From positions 682,001 through 746,000 of the forward strand of contig OY760427.1 of assembly GCA_963663495.1 (NCBI GenBank): DNA of 64,000 bases. Direction: 5' to 3'. The stretch's first letter is position 1. Every line of letters starts with the position of its first letter. The notes beneath the pieces were generated by a model, which was given only the letters and a program-made list of their open reading frames with translations, was not told the DNA's origin and ran no database searches. Positions 18,834-27,335 of the stretch are shown piece after piece. The stretch is from G963663495 sp963663495 (GTDB taxonomy: Bacteria; Bacteroidota; Rhodothermia; Rhodothermales; Bin80). The position numbers and the translations under genes were made by a program.

Positions 18834-19079
18834 TCAAGCACAGACATGGAAAAGCTGGCGCATAACGGCCCTGACCACCGGAATGGGTACGGCGTTGCCA
18901 GTAAGCCGTCTGACGGTCGTTATCGGACTGTCAATCTCGTAGCTGTCGGGGAAGCCTTGCAGGCGCAGTATTGCGCGGCCCGTTCGTCTCCGTTCTTCGT
19001 CCACGAGCAAGTAGTGGTAGCCGGCCGATGCCCGGAGTGCGCATGAGTACGGATGGCTTGATACGTTACCGCTTACGTT
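18834..19079 (-). pseudogene. C-terminal fragment of a C5 cytosine DNA methyltransferase (copy B)
   Basis: About 80 codons reading SSHPYSCALRASAGYHYLLV, then LRLQGFPDSYEIDSPITTVR and RLTGNAVPIPVVRAVMRQL, ending at TGA (18834-18836). This is the end of the target-recognition region plus motifs IX and X of a Dcm-like methyltransferase. The catalytic half is missing, with the transposase gene ending 4 bp upstream. The shared junction in copies A and B shows the truncation happened before the element spread. Confidence 0.75.
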
Positions 19080-19082
19080 TAG

Positions 19083-20039
19083 CTATGAAATGAGGGATTT
19101 GTACATGAGCCGTTTACCGACCAGTCCTTGAGCAATTATTGTCATTGGCTCCGCTGTGTCGTAGTCGCGTGCATTGTGTCGCCCTGCAAATTCGTTCACG
19201 TACCGCTGTAGGTGTTTCTTGCTCATGTGGTGGTACGTTCCGTAGTACCCACGCTTCAGCAAAGACCAGAAGCTCTCTACGCCATTGGTATGGACCTGCT
19301 CACGAACGTATTCGCCAACAGAGTGACGTACGTAGGCGTGGTTGTTGCGGCCCCGGTATGCTGACGTGCCATCCGTATAGACCTCGGTGTCTTCCGAGAC
19401 ATGGGTATCCACAAACGCATTGAGCGTCTGTCCGTCTATGTTTTCTACTACCTCGGCAGAAATGCTATTGGTGACACGATCACGGACTCCTACAACGGCT
19501 TTCTTACCTACTGGCCCACGGCCTGCTTTCAGCTTCTTGCTGGCGTGCTTGTTCTTTTCCTTACCACCGAAGTAGGCTTCGGCAACCTCTACCGGACCGG
19601 CAAATAGTGCATGCTCTCCATTCCATGATTGTCGAATACGGTGGGCCAGATGCCACGCTGTCGTCTGGGTTATGCTAAGGTCACGATGCAGCTTCATGCT
19701 GGATACGCCCTTGATACTGGTAGTCATGATGTAAATGGCTAATGCCCATACCTGGTATCCCAGTTTGGAGTCCTGCATTACAGTCCCTATGCGGACACTA
19801 AATCGTTTACGGCAACTACGGCAACGATAAGGCATGCTAGGATGTTTGGCGCCAGACTGTACGTTCTTAGACGCACAGTGCGGGCAAACAGGATTGTCGC
19901 CCCAACGCTTCATTGCGAACCATGCTTCGGCTGATGGGTCGTCTGGAAACATTTTGGTTAGCTTGATCAAGGACACTCCTTCACGATCAGCCCGTCCAGG
20001 GCCATTGGTGTTTCTGTTGTTTCTTTTCTTTGAAGGCAT
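19083..20039 (-). CDS. IS1595-family transposase, copy B (intact)
   Basis: A 318-residue transposase from an ATG at 20039, with an N-terminal basic stretch (PSKKRNNRNTNGPGRADR), a complete zinc ribbon (CPHCASKN, then CRSCRKRF) and the DDE core. One substitution is notable: the first catalytic block reads VAEAYFGGK where copy A has VDEAYFGGK. If that Asp is the first DDE residue, copy B is catalytically dead while copy A keeps the Asp but lacks the normal start. Otherwise the proteins are nearly identical. The right terminal repeat lies 125 bp upstream of the start. Confidence 0.85.
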   Translation of the reverse strand: MPSKKRNNRNTNGPGRADREGVSLIKLTKMFPDDPSAEAWFAMKRWGDNPVCPHCASKNVQSGAKHPSMPYRCRSCRKRFSVRIGTVMQDSKLGYQVWALAIYIMTTSIKGVSSMKLHRDLSITQTTAWHLAHRIRQSWNGEHALFAGPVEVAEAYFGGKEKNKHASKKLKAGRGPVGKKAVVGVRDRVTNSISAEVVENIDGQTLNAFVDTHVSEDTEVYTDGTSAYRGRNNHAYVRHSVGEYVREQVHTNGVESFWSLLKRGYYGTYHHMSKKHLQRYVNEFAGRHNARDYDTAEPMTIIAQGLVGKRLMYKSLIS

Positions 20040-20164
20040 TTAGTTAGGTCATCAATCTATCACGGGATGGTGCCCATTTTCGGTATAGTCGGTTCCCGCT
20101 ATTCGCGACCAAACTGCAATTATTTCAACAATTTAACGCGTGGGCAGTCAGCTATATAACTCCC

Positions 20165-20172
20165 TAATATCT
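20165..20172 (+). repeat. Target-site duplication TAATATCT, right copy
   Basis: Matches 14560-14567 exactly. See the composite element entry. Confidence 0.9.
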
Positions 20173-20411
20173 CCAGAATGGAGAGGCAAATGAAATGCCG
20201 CCATGACCATCGCTAGAGCCAAGGCAGCCGAAAACCGCAAGGTCATGCCATAGCTGCGTATCCTCTCCCGAAAACGCAGTGCCCGTTCGCTGAACCGGCG
20301 TTCCAGAACATCTTGGTGGAGCCCCGCCTCGGGAGAGACGGGGCGGTTTGCGTGGCGGTACACCAAGGAGTAGCTCGGAAGAAAGCGGCCGATTAAGAAT
20401 GGACGTTTCAT
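20165..20411 (-). pseudogene. tonB: TonB energy transducer, 5' part of the split gene
   Basis: Encodes the N-terminus: MKRPFLIGRFLPSYSLVYRH, a charged stretch, and the membrane helix TLRFSAALALAMVMAAFHLP. It stops at the composite element inside the codon for residue 83; the rest is at 14024-14559. It is divergently oriented to the DUF4159 gene at 20533, so the 120-bp gap probably holds both promoters. Confidence 0.85.
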
Positions 20412-20532
20412 CAGTCGTATTAGATGGGGCGAGGATCAAGAGGCTTAAAGGGATATACGGCAATTCGCACTGCGGGATACATGAGAGGCGCCTGCGCGAA
20501 CAATTGGCGTGGTATTCTTGTAGTCCGATTCC

Positions 20533-21201
20533 ATGTTCAGGCTGTTCTATATCACGATCCTCCTTTATTGCCCTTGGCCTAGTGCCGCGCAGCACTACGC
20601 ATTTGAGATTGCCCGTGTCAAGTACGGCGGCGGCGGTGATTGGTACAGCGATGAGCGGTCTTTACCGGAATTGTTGGAGTTTGTCCGGGAGCGCACGCTC
20701 TTGGATGTGGCCCCCGAGCCTGAGGTAGTGGAACTCGGTAGTGACATGCTGTTTGCCTATCCCTATCTGTATCTGACCGGTCATGGCAACGTATTGTTTA
20801 CCGACAGCGAGGCCGTCCGGCTGCGACGATATTTGGAGAACGGGGGGTTTTTGCATATTGATGACAATTACGGGATTGATACGGCCATTCGTAGGGAGAT
20901 GCTCAAGGTCTTTTCGGATCAGAGTTTTGTTGAGCTGCCATTCGACCACCCCATCTTTTATGCCCACTTTACGTTTTCTGGAGGGCTTCCCAAGATCCAC
21001 GAGCATGACGGCAAGTCTGCGCAAGGGTTTGGCCTTTTTGACAGCGGCGGCAGGCTCTGCGTATTCTATTCGTACGAGAGCGACTTGGGAGATGGGTGGG
21101 AGCCTGAGGTGGTTCATGACCTCTCGCCAGACGTTAGAGAGCGCGCCCTTGCAATGGGAGCCAATATCCTTGTATATGCCATGATGCTACCGTCATCATG
21201 A
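20533..21201 (+). CDS. DUF4159 domain protein, exported
   Basis: A 222-residue protein beginning with a signal peptide (MFRLFYITILLYCPWPSAAQ). The rest matches DUF4159: FEIARVKYGGGGDWYSD at the start, FAYPYLYLTGHG, then LRRYLENGGFLHIDDNYGID and the C-terminal GANILVYAM. The family folds like a class I glutamine amidotransferase-type domain but lacks proven enzymatic residues; it is common in Bacteroidota and its function is unknown. It lies 22 bp upstream of glyA in the same direction and may be co-transcribed. Confidence 0.8.
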   Translation: MFRLFYITILLYCPWPSAAQHYAFEIARVKYGGGGDWYSDERSLPELLEFVRERTLLDVAPEPEVVELGSDMLFAYPYLYLTGHGNVLFTDSEAVRLRRYLENGGFLHIDDNYGIDTAIRREMLKVFSDQSFVELPFDHPIFYAHFTFSGGLPKIHEHDGKSAQGFGLFDSGGRLCVFYSYESDLGDGWEPEVVHDLSPDVRERALAMGANILVYAMMLPSS

Positions 21202-21223
21202 ATAAATAGTGGGGAAGCAGTCC

Positions 21224-22543
21224 ATGGAAGCACTTCGTAATGCCGACCCGAGCGTTTATTCGGCCATCCGCGCTGAGATTGGACGTCAGAGTGAGGCGCT
21301 GGAGCTAATTGCATCGGAGAATTTTGTATCTGTGGCGGTGATGCAGGCTACGGGTAGCGTGCTGACGAATAAGTACGCAGAGGGACTACCGGGGCGCCGG
21401 TACTATGGTGGGTGCGAGAATGTTGATACGGTTGAGGACCTCGCGCGCAGGCGCGCGTGCGAGTTGTTCGATTGCACATGGGCCAACGTTCAGCCGCATT
21501 CGGGAGCGTCGGCCAACGCAGCCGTGTACCTGACCCTTCTGGCGCCAGGTGACACCTTCCTGGGTCTGGACTTGGCCATGGGCGGTCATCTGACACATGG
21601 AAGCGCGGTAAACTTTTCCGGCATCCTGTACCGCGCCGTATACTACGGCGTAGGGTCGGATGGTCGTATTGATATGGATCAGGTGCGTGACCGAGCCCTT
21701 GTACATCGTCCGCGGATGATTTCTATCGGAGCGAGTGCCTATTCGCGAGATTTTGACTACGCAGCCTTCCGCGCTATTGCGGACGAGGTTGGGGCTTTCT
21801 TGTGGATGGACATAGCCCATCCCGCGGGGCTCATCGCAGCGGGGCTGCTTGAAGATCCACTCCCGCATGCCCATGTGGTCAGTACAACAACACACAAAAC
21901 GCTTCGTGGTCCGAGGGGAGGGATGCTGCTTATGGGTGAGGACTTTGAGAATAGGATGGGCAAGGTGGCACGGAAGAGCGGGCGCACGCTTCGTATGAGC
22001 GAATTATTTGATTCGGCTGTGTTTCCCGGTACGCAAGGTGGGCCACTGATGCATGTTATTGCGGCAAAGGCTGTGGCGTTTGCGGAGGCGTTGCGTCCAG
22101 AGTTTCGGTCATACTGCCGGCAGGTGCAGCGCAATGCGCGTACCTTGGCAGCAGAGCTCATGAACAGAGGCTACAAGGTGGTATCAGGAGGTACCGATAA
22201 TCATCTGCTCCTTGTGGACTTGCGGACCCGCGACATGACGGGCAAGATGGCGGAAGAAGCGCTGCAGCGGGCCAATATCACGGTAAACAAGAACATGGTG
22301 CCTTTTGATGATCAGAGTCCATTCATTACCAGCGGCATACGCGTTGGGACGGCGGCAATGACCACGCGTGGGATGGAAGAGGATGTTTTTCTTCGTATTG
22401 CAGGGCTGATGGACAAGGTGCTGAGCAATCAGGGAGACGAACGCGTCCTGAAAGCGGTCCGAGGGGAGGTGGGTGAATTGTGCACACAGCATCCATTGTA
22501 TTCAAAGGCGTGCCCAGTGAACCGGCATGGGAGCGTAGGGTAG
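21224..22543 (+). CDS. glyA: Serine hydroxymethyltransferase
   Basis: PLP enzyme interconverting serine and glycine with transfer of a one-carbon unit to tetrahydrofolate; cytosolic. Recognised by LELIASENFVS, NKYAEGLPGRRYYGGCE, NVQPHSGASANAAVY and the PLP-lysine block VVSTTTHKTLRGPRGG. The ATG at 21224 has GGGGA 9 bases upstream and gives 439 residues, the normal length; a GTG at 21209 would add five residues and is less likely. Catalytic residues look complete, so the gene should be functional. Confidence 0.95.
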   Translation: MEALRNADPSVYSAIRAEIGRQSEALELIASENFVSVAVMQATGSVLTNKYAEGLPGRRYYGGCENVDTVEDLARRRACELFDCTWANVQPHSGASANAAVYLTLLAPGDTFLGLDLAMGGHLTHGSAVNFSGILYRAVYYGVGSDGRIDMDQVRDRALVHRPRMISIGASAYSRDFDYAAFRAIADEVGAFLWMDIAHPAGLIAAGLLEDPLPHAHVVSTTTHKTLRGPRGGMLLMGEDFENRMGKVARKSGRTLRMSELFDSAVFPGTQGGPLMHVIAAKAVAFAEALRPEFRSYCRQVQRNARTLAAELMNRGYKVVSGGTDNHLLLVDLRTRDMTGKMAEEALQRANITVNKNMVPFDDQSPFITSGIRVGTAAMTTRGMEEDVFLRIAGLMDKVLSNQGDERVLKAVRGEVGELCTQHPLYSKACPVNRHGSVG

Positions 22544-22583
22544 AAATGCCCACGATTCTCAAAAGCTCGTACATCATGGCATT

Positions 22584-23447
22584 ATGTCGCTCCTGAAGCG
22601 CGCCGCAAGGCGTAAGCAATTGCCTCCAGCGACCGGAGAAGAAGCGCTTCCTTCCGATACGGAGATGAGTTTCCTTGAGCATCTTGAGGATCTGCGATGG
22701 ACGTTGCTGAAAGGGATTGGCGGGATTCTGATTGTCACCATTGTCGCCGTCATATTTAGGGATTGGATCGTCACTGAAGTCCTTATCGGACCATCAAAGG
22801 GCGATTTCTTTATGTACCGCATTTTCGGAATAGAGGCCGAGGATCTGAACCTGCAGAATCGTACTATCACCGGGCAATTTTTCGCATTGGTGGGCATTAT
22901 TGTGGCGGTGGGAGTAGTGCTGGGCTTTCCTGTATTCGTGTACTTCCTGTGGAAGTTTATTGAGCCAGGTCTTTATCCCAGTGAGAGAGTGGGGCTGCGT
23001 TTCGCAGCGTTCTTTGCGACGGTGTTCTTTCTGATTGGTGTTACGTTCGGGTACACAGTGATCACCCCGGTAGCACTGCAGTTCTTTAACACATTCACGA
23101 TTTCAGACCAGATCGTGAACGATTTTGATGTTACACGCTACTTCAGCATGCTAACATGGTGGACGGTGGGGTGTGGCATCCTGTTTGAGCTGCCGGTGGT
23201 CGTGTATTTCCTGGCTAAGCTAGGCATTGCCACTCCCGAACGCCTCCGTGCCTCCCGCAAGTTTGCTTTACCCGGTGTGTTGATCCTAGGTGCCCTGATG
23301 ACGCCGCCGGATCCCGTGTCCCAGGTTCTTGTAGCTACGCCCCTGTTCCTCTTGTACGAGGGGTCTATCTATGTGGCACGCATTGCCGAGAAGCGGAGGC
23401 AGGCTGCGCTGCGCAAGTCATGGGGGGACGGCGAAGAGAAAGAGTAG
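22584..23447 (+). CDS. tatC: Sec-independent protein translocase TatC
   Basis: Multi-spanning inner-membrane protein of the twin-arginine translocase that binds RR signal peptides. The cytosolic N-terminus carries the conserved FLEHLEDLR, followed by six hydrophobic segments; the first periplasmic loop is longer than in E. coli TatC (287 residues in total), as in other Bacteroidota. The last block LGALMTPPDPVSQ is also family-typical. The C-terminal tail is charged (EKRRQAALRKSWGDGEEKE). tatA and tatB are not in the window. A hairpin follows the stop. Confidence 0.93.
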   Translation: MSLLKRAARRKQLPPATGEEALPSDTEMSFLEHLEDLRWTLLKGIGGILIVTIVAVIFRDWIVTEVLIGPSKGDFFMYRIFGIEAEDLNLQNRTITGQFFALVGIIVAVGVVLGFPVFVYFLWKFIEPGLYPSERVGLRFAAFFATVFFLIGVTFGYTVITPVALQFFNTFTISDQIVNDFDVTRYFSMLTWWTVGCGILFELPVVVYFLAKLGIATPERLRASRKFALPGVLILGALMTPPDPVSQVLVATPLFLLYEGSIYVARIAEKRRQAALRKSWGDGEEKE

Positions 23448-23456
23448 GCGTGCGGT

Positions 23457-23475
23457 GTGTGCCAAGAAGGCACAC
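23457..23475 (+). terminator. Hairpin after tatC
   Basis: Perfect 7-bp stem GTGTGCC-AAGAA-GGCACAC beginning 9 bp after the tatC stop. No strong T-run follows (GGATGTTTA), so it may be a weak or factor-assisted terminator. Confidence 0.5.
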
Positions 23476-24016
23476 GGATGTTTAGCTATGATTTGATCTT
23501 CGTGTAGCTGAACCACGTAAGGGATGGATATGGGCCCTCCAGAGCCGCGGACGGGCGGAGGCTCTAAACCGCCGGCTGTGGCAATGTTGAAGAGGTAGCG
23601 TGGTGAGCGAAACCGGAAAAGGCGGAGGTTGGATATTTTCAAGTGCGGTCCGCCGAGTCGGTACGCCAGGCTGACTGGCAAGGTGATGCAGGTGGAAGTT
23701 CGGTGATATAAAGGGGAGTTATATGGCTGAGTGCCACGCGTTTTCGCAGGAGTTAGTGTTTGCCAGAAAAGTATGGTCTTGCGAGTGACTCTTGGCTGAG
23801 TGGGGGGCTGGAATTCGAATTGGGGATCGGAATGACAAGTCAGCAAGGATTTTTCGACGGTAACGGTGCCGACTTTGTCCGCTCACGCCGGCAATCCTGG
23901 GGTTTTGACGTTGATCAGACGTGTTTTTGTCGTCCATCAGCGAGGCATGAACATACGCTGGCCTCTCGCCCTTGCAGGCTACCTTGATTTTGTGCTGAAG
24001 ACGCTCGCGCGAGTAC
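23476..24016. other. Intergenic region with a truncated IS1595 end
   Basis: Positions 23714-23757 match the left 44 bp of the IS1595/MITE end (GGGAGTTATATGGCTGAGTG and onward) and then diverge. The rest, 23476-23713 and 23758-24016, has no supported gene; short open frames lack family features. Confidence 0.55.
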
Positions 24017-25439
24017 CTACGCCGCGCGCTTGCGGGCCTGCTCGCACCGCCTTCGTCGCTCCTCGCTCCGCTTCACCATCTGCCCGATACGGTGCACATT
24101 CGCCGCTACCACTACCAGCGCCACCGTCCGAACAAAGCCTTCCTTGCCACGGGTCCGTATCAAACCCAGACCCCGATGATTCAAATTGTTGATCGCCGAC
24201 TCCACTGCCGGATGCTGACGACGACCCTCCACAAACTTCGGATCGGATTCCCTCTCCTTGTCCGCTTTGCTCAACTTACCCCTCTTCGGCATGATCACCG
24301 TGTCCAACACCTGCTCCAGTACCTTGCGGTTCTTTACCGATGAGTACCCCTTATCCATGCTGCACGATGTGATCGCCGGATACCGATCCTTCGCTTCCTT
24401 CATAAACACCACAATCATATCCGAATCCACCCCCTCGTGCAGTATCTGATGCCACAATATCAACTGATGCTGATCCTCCAGCACGCATACCGGCAGACCC
24501 AACTCCGCAATCACCCCCGCCTTCCCCTTGGTGATCCAACGAGTATGCGGCTCATGTATCGAAAATACCTTCTCATCATGCGGAATCACCTCCCCCTTCC
24601 ATAGACGACTATCTACTTGATCTATCTGCCTTTGTGCATCTGCCAAGTACCGCAACACCTCCTCAAGATCCGCGTCTTTCTCCTTCAACACGCTGACACT
24701 GCTCTCCGCACGCTCAATCAGAACACGACACATCTTCACATACTTTCTCACCTTCGACTCATCAAGCCACTGACGGTGCGTACACACCCGGTTGAAGGCC
24801 TTCTTCAAGGTACGACTCCAGTACACAGCCTTGCGCCAGCCCGCAAGGTTGTGCGCCTCACATGCTCAATGCAACTCCCGAATCAGGCACCGCATCGATT
24901 CCCACAACAAACGAACATCCGTAGGCCACTCCACATTCGCTTTGGCCACCGCCGAATCAACCCGGCAAAGAAGCGGATCCTCTGGCTCCTGTTCTACCAA
25001 TCGGTGACCGCAAGCCACCACCGCATCGTTGATCTGCTTCAGGATGTCCTCTGTAAGCAGGCTTACGTTATCAATAACGGTCTGCAGCTGGTAGACGGGC
25101 TCGTCGTAGTAATCCGTATGCCCCAGCATCTGGCGCACCTCTATATGACTGGCGGCCAGGTTCCTCAAACGATCAAAGTCGCAGTTGAGGGCCTACTTCA
25201 ATACCCCCAACAAAGATGCGCCAAAGCGGCATCCCCGGACGACCACGCTGCAAATCAGTATCTGGAAGCAACTGCTTCTCCAGGATCTCAAAGATCTTCT
25301 GCCGAGCCGTTGGGTTGCAATACAGGTGCTGCAGACCATTTAGCGCTGCCGGTATATCGTCCCGGTCTTTGGGGTGGAAGGTCATCTCTTCAATGGGGAC
25401 CTGTCCCAGCTTAAACTGTGTATCCTCTAGAATCCGCAT
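24017..25439 (-). pseudogene. ISNCY-type transposase, decayed
   Basis: Reading from 25439: PIEEMTFHPKDRDDIPAALN and LYCNPTARQKIFEIL are the typical start of this transposase family. A frameshift occurs near 25195-25215, then an in-frame TAG just before ALNCDFDRLRNLA. The correct frame continues with VRQMLGHTDYYDEPVYQ, an in-frame TGA at 24866 and then the catalytic part (VFSIHEPHTRWITKGKAG, SMDKGYSSVKNRKVL, HPAVESAINNLNHRGL). At least three lesions mean it is dead. I could not identify its terminal repeats. Confidence 0.8.
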
Positions 25440-25628
25440 GGTATTATCGCATGAATAATCGGCCCAAAGGGGCCTTATGCCGTTGAAAACGTCTGAAACA
25501 GAAGGATTTGGCCAAACATTTGTAGAGACACGGTGCCTGAATACCCGGCAATGTACAAGATTCGGTATATCTCATATCCGACTTCAACCCTAACACTTAC
25601 AGATGGATAGAGCACGTATTCACCGGCT
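25440..25628. other. Short gene-free stretch upstream of the ISNCY remnant
   Basis: Contains a GGCCCAAAGGGGCC partial palindrome near 25461-25474, possibly part of the IS end. Nothing else can be supported. Confidence 0.3.
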
Positions 25629-25904
25629 TTGTTACGCAATTTTCCAACCCTCATACCTTTTTCTGTCAGACACGATCTAAGGGCTCATAGGGATAAAACG
25701 GATTCAGCTATCGCAGCGTTGAGGGCCGACATGAACGGAGGTATCGCAACCTTGAGGGTCGAAATGATGGAGGGATTCTCAGATGCGAATTCGAGGCTGC
25801 AATCGGTGGAGTATGCAGTGGCAGGCGTTTCATCGGAAATGAAGCTCATGAAGGACGTATTAATCCCCCGGTATGAGCCAGTCCCTGCACTATCGGTTGA
25901 ATAG
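25629..25904 (+). CDS. Small coiled-coil hypothetical protein, possibly a fragment
   Basis: A 91-residue frame. Residues about 20-70 have a heptad-like repeat (KTDSAIAALRADMNGGIAT, then LRVEMMEGFSDANSRLQSVE), as in short coiled-coil proteins with LRxEM-type repeats found beside toxin-antitoxin genes and as degenerate copies in many genomes. The first 15 residues do not fit the pattern, so the start is doubtful and the gene may be a truncated remnant. No Shine-Dalgarno sequence is clear. I assign no function. The remaining 25905-26105 has no supported gene. Confidence 0.35.
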   Translation: MLRNFPTLIPFSVRHDLRAHRDKTDSAIAALRADMNGGIATLRVEMMEGFSDANSRLQSVEYAVAGVSSEMKLMKDVLIPRYEPVPALSVE

Positions 25905-26105
25905 CAATGCCTATCAGAACACGGTTGTGGTTAGGGCTTGGTGCGGCCATGTAACCCATTCCATGCTACCTGTCGCCTGCCAGCTTGTCCCTGGACGCAA
26001 TGTGGGATTACCCACTTATCACCTTTCGAATGGACCCTCCAACACCACCCGAGCGCCCGCTACCCCGTAGTGCATCGGGCGCTTGAGCGCGCGAATCAAC
26101 CTAGT

Positions 26106-27335
26106 CTAGAGGCCGATTTGGGACCACACCCATGTCAAAGTGCGGCCTCCGAGCCCGACGCAGAATATTGCTACCAAGACGCCGAGAATGATATACCAGC
26201 GCGGTAGTATCACCTCCCGTTGACGCACGGTCAGATATACGACGAACGCTGCCAGGCCCGGTAGCAGAAATCCGTTGGCGGCTTGGGCGGCGATGATGAT
26301 CTGAAGGGGGTTGTAGCGGAGGGCAGAGAAGCCGAGGCCGGCAGCAAGCACCGATAACCATACGAAGCGGTGCCTCCACGAATAGGTGGCTTCACCCCCT
26401 TCATTCCATCCGAGGATCCCCGAGACACCCACTGCGGCTGCCATTGGAGCCGTGACGGCTGATGTGATACCGGCCGCAAGGAGGCCAAAACCAAATAATA
26501 TGCCGGATGCTGCGCCCGTAGCCGGCTGGAGGATGGCAGCGAGATCGCCGATGGTACCGATGCTGTCGGCAGAATCGGTCAGCGTCGCCCCTACCGTCAG
26601 GATAGCAACGGATATCAGGCCGCCTGCGGGAATGAAGATTGCCATACCGACCAGCTCTCGCCGCCAGGCAAATATTGTGGCGTCCCCGGCCCAGTATTCC
26701 TTCGCCGCGCCGGCATGTAAGAAAAGGTTGTACCCCACAACAGTTGTGCCCACCAAAGCAAGCACCGTTACAATGCTGCCCTTAGGTATGGACGGTTGCA
26801 CCAAGCCCGCTAGAACGGAGCCCCAATTAACCGGTGCCATCAGCAGCGCCAAAACAAAGACTACACTCATCAGGCCTACGAGCACTGCGAGGATTCGCAT
26901 TACCCAGCACAAGCCGAGTGCCAAGACCAGTCCAGCCACGGCTGTAATGATGCCTACAAGCGCCGGTCGCGGTAAACTGTCGCCGATAATAATTTCCACC
27001 CCGGCAGCCGCTCCGAGGATATTTCCGGTTTCGAATGCCGCAGTACCAATCCAGAGGCCCAGAATCACCACCGCGATAATCAAGAAGCGGGACCACGGCT
27101 TTCTCGCAATGTCACGGATAGACTCCCCGAGGCCCTTGCGGGCAAGAATACCCGACCCTGCGGTAAATGACTGCAGGATGAACGTGGCACAGACAGAGAA
27201 TAATAGCACCCATCCCAGGTCATTGCCAAAACGTACGCCCGCCGAGGCACATGTCAGCACGGTGCCCGGTCCGACAAACGCGGCGACAACTAGCGAGGAT
27301 GTGCCAAGCTTCAAGCGTTGGTTTTTATGCGCCAC
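26106..27335 (-). CDS. Nramp-family transporter with altered metal-site motifs
   Basis: A 409-residue integral membrane protein with about 11 hydrophobic segments and Nramp-like order. The TM1 motif, DPGN in classical MntH/Nramp, reads GPGT (AAFVGPGTVLTCASAG), and the TM6 MPHN motif reads VGYN (TTVVGYNLFLHAG). Thus both the metal-binding Asp and Met are absent. A known clade of bacterial Nramp homologues shares the GPGT and YNLFLHA pattern; its substrate is not established to my knowledge. The ATG overlaps the korB stop by 25 bp, so it is translated from the korA-korB transcript. A classical Mn/Fe role should not be assumed. Confidence 0.8.
   Translation of the reverse strand: MAHKNQRLKLGTSSLVVAAFVGPGTVLTCASAGVRFGNDLGWVLLFSVCATFILQSFTAGSGILARKGLGESIRDIARKPWSRFLIIAVVILGLWIGTAAFETGNILGAAAGVEIIIGDSLPRPALVGIITAVAGLVLALGLCWVMRILAVLVGLMSVVFVLALLMAPVNWGSVLAGLVQPSIPKGSIVTVLALVGTTVVGYNLFLHAGAAKEYWAGDATIFAWRRELVGMAIFIPAGGLISVAILTVGATLTDSADSIGTIGDLAAILQPATGAASGILFGFGLLAAGITSAVTAPMAAAVGVSGILGWNEGGEATYSWRHRFVWLSVLAAGLGFSALRYNPLQIIIAAQAANGFLLPGLAAFVVYLTVRQREVILPRWYIILGVLVAIFCVGLGGRTLTWVWSQIGL

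Larger units (their letters stand above)
14568..20164. mobile_element. 5.6-kb IS1595-type composite element inserted in tonB
   Basis: The ends GGGAATTATATACGTGAG (14568) and, read inward from 20164, GGGAGTTATATAGCTGAC are IS1595-type inverted repeats. The 8-bp duplication TAATATCT on both sides matches the target duplication size of this family. Inside, in order: tnpB module 1 (its 5' end interrupted by IS1380), a MITE, a type IIG methylase remnant, and a complete IS1595 copy B with transposase and extra genes. The unit thus moved as one piece, probably using the outer end of the tnpB module on one side and of IS1595 on the other. Confidence 0.85.
18383..20164 (-). mobile_element. IS1595-family element, copy B, with accessory genes
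   Basis: Left end TGGAGTTATATGGCTGAGTG (first base differs from consensus) and right end ATATAACTCCC at 20164. On the minus strand it carries, in order of transcription, the transposase, a 3' fragment of a C5 methyltransferase and a small basic ORF at the left end. Copy A lacks the small ORF because of a rearranged left end. The right flank TAATATCT matches the left flank of the larger composite rather than this element's own left flank (CATGCATT). Confidence 0.8.

Noticed and set aside
23500..23600. Possible structured RNA after tatC
   Set aside because: GC-rich with short inverted segments, but no fold matching a known tRNA or riboswitch could be drawn.
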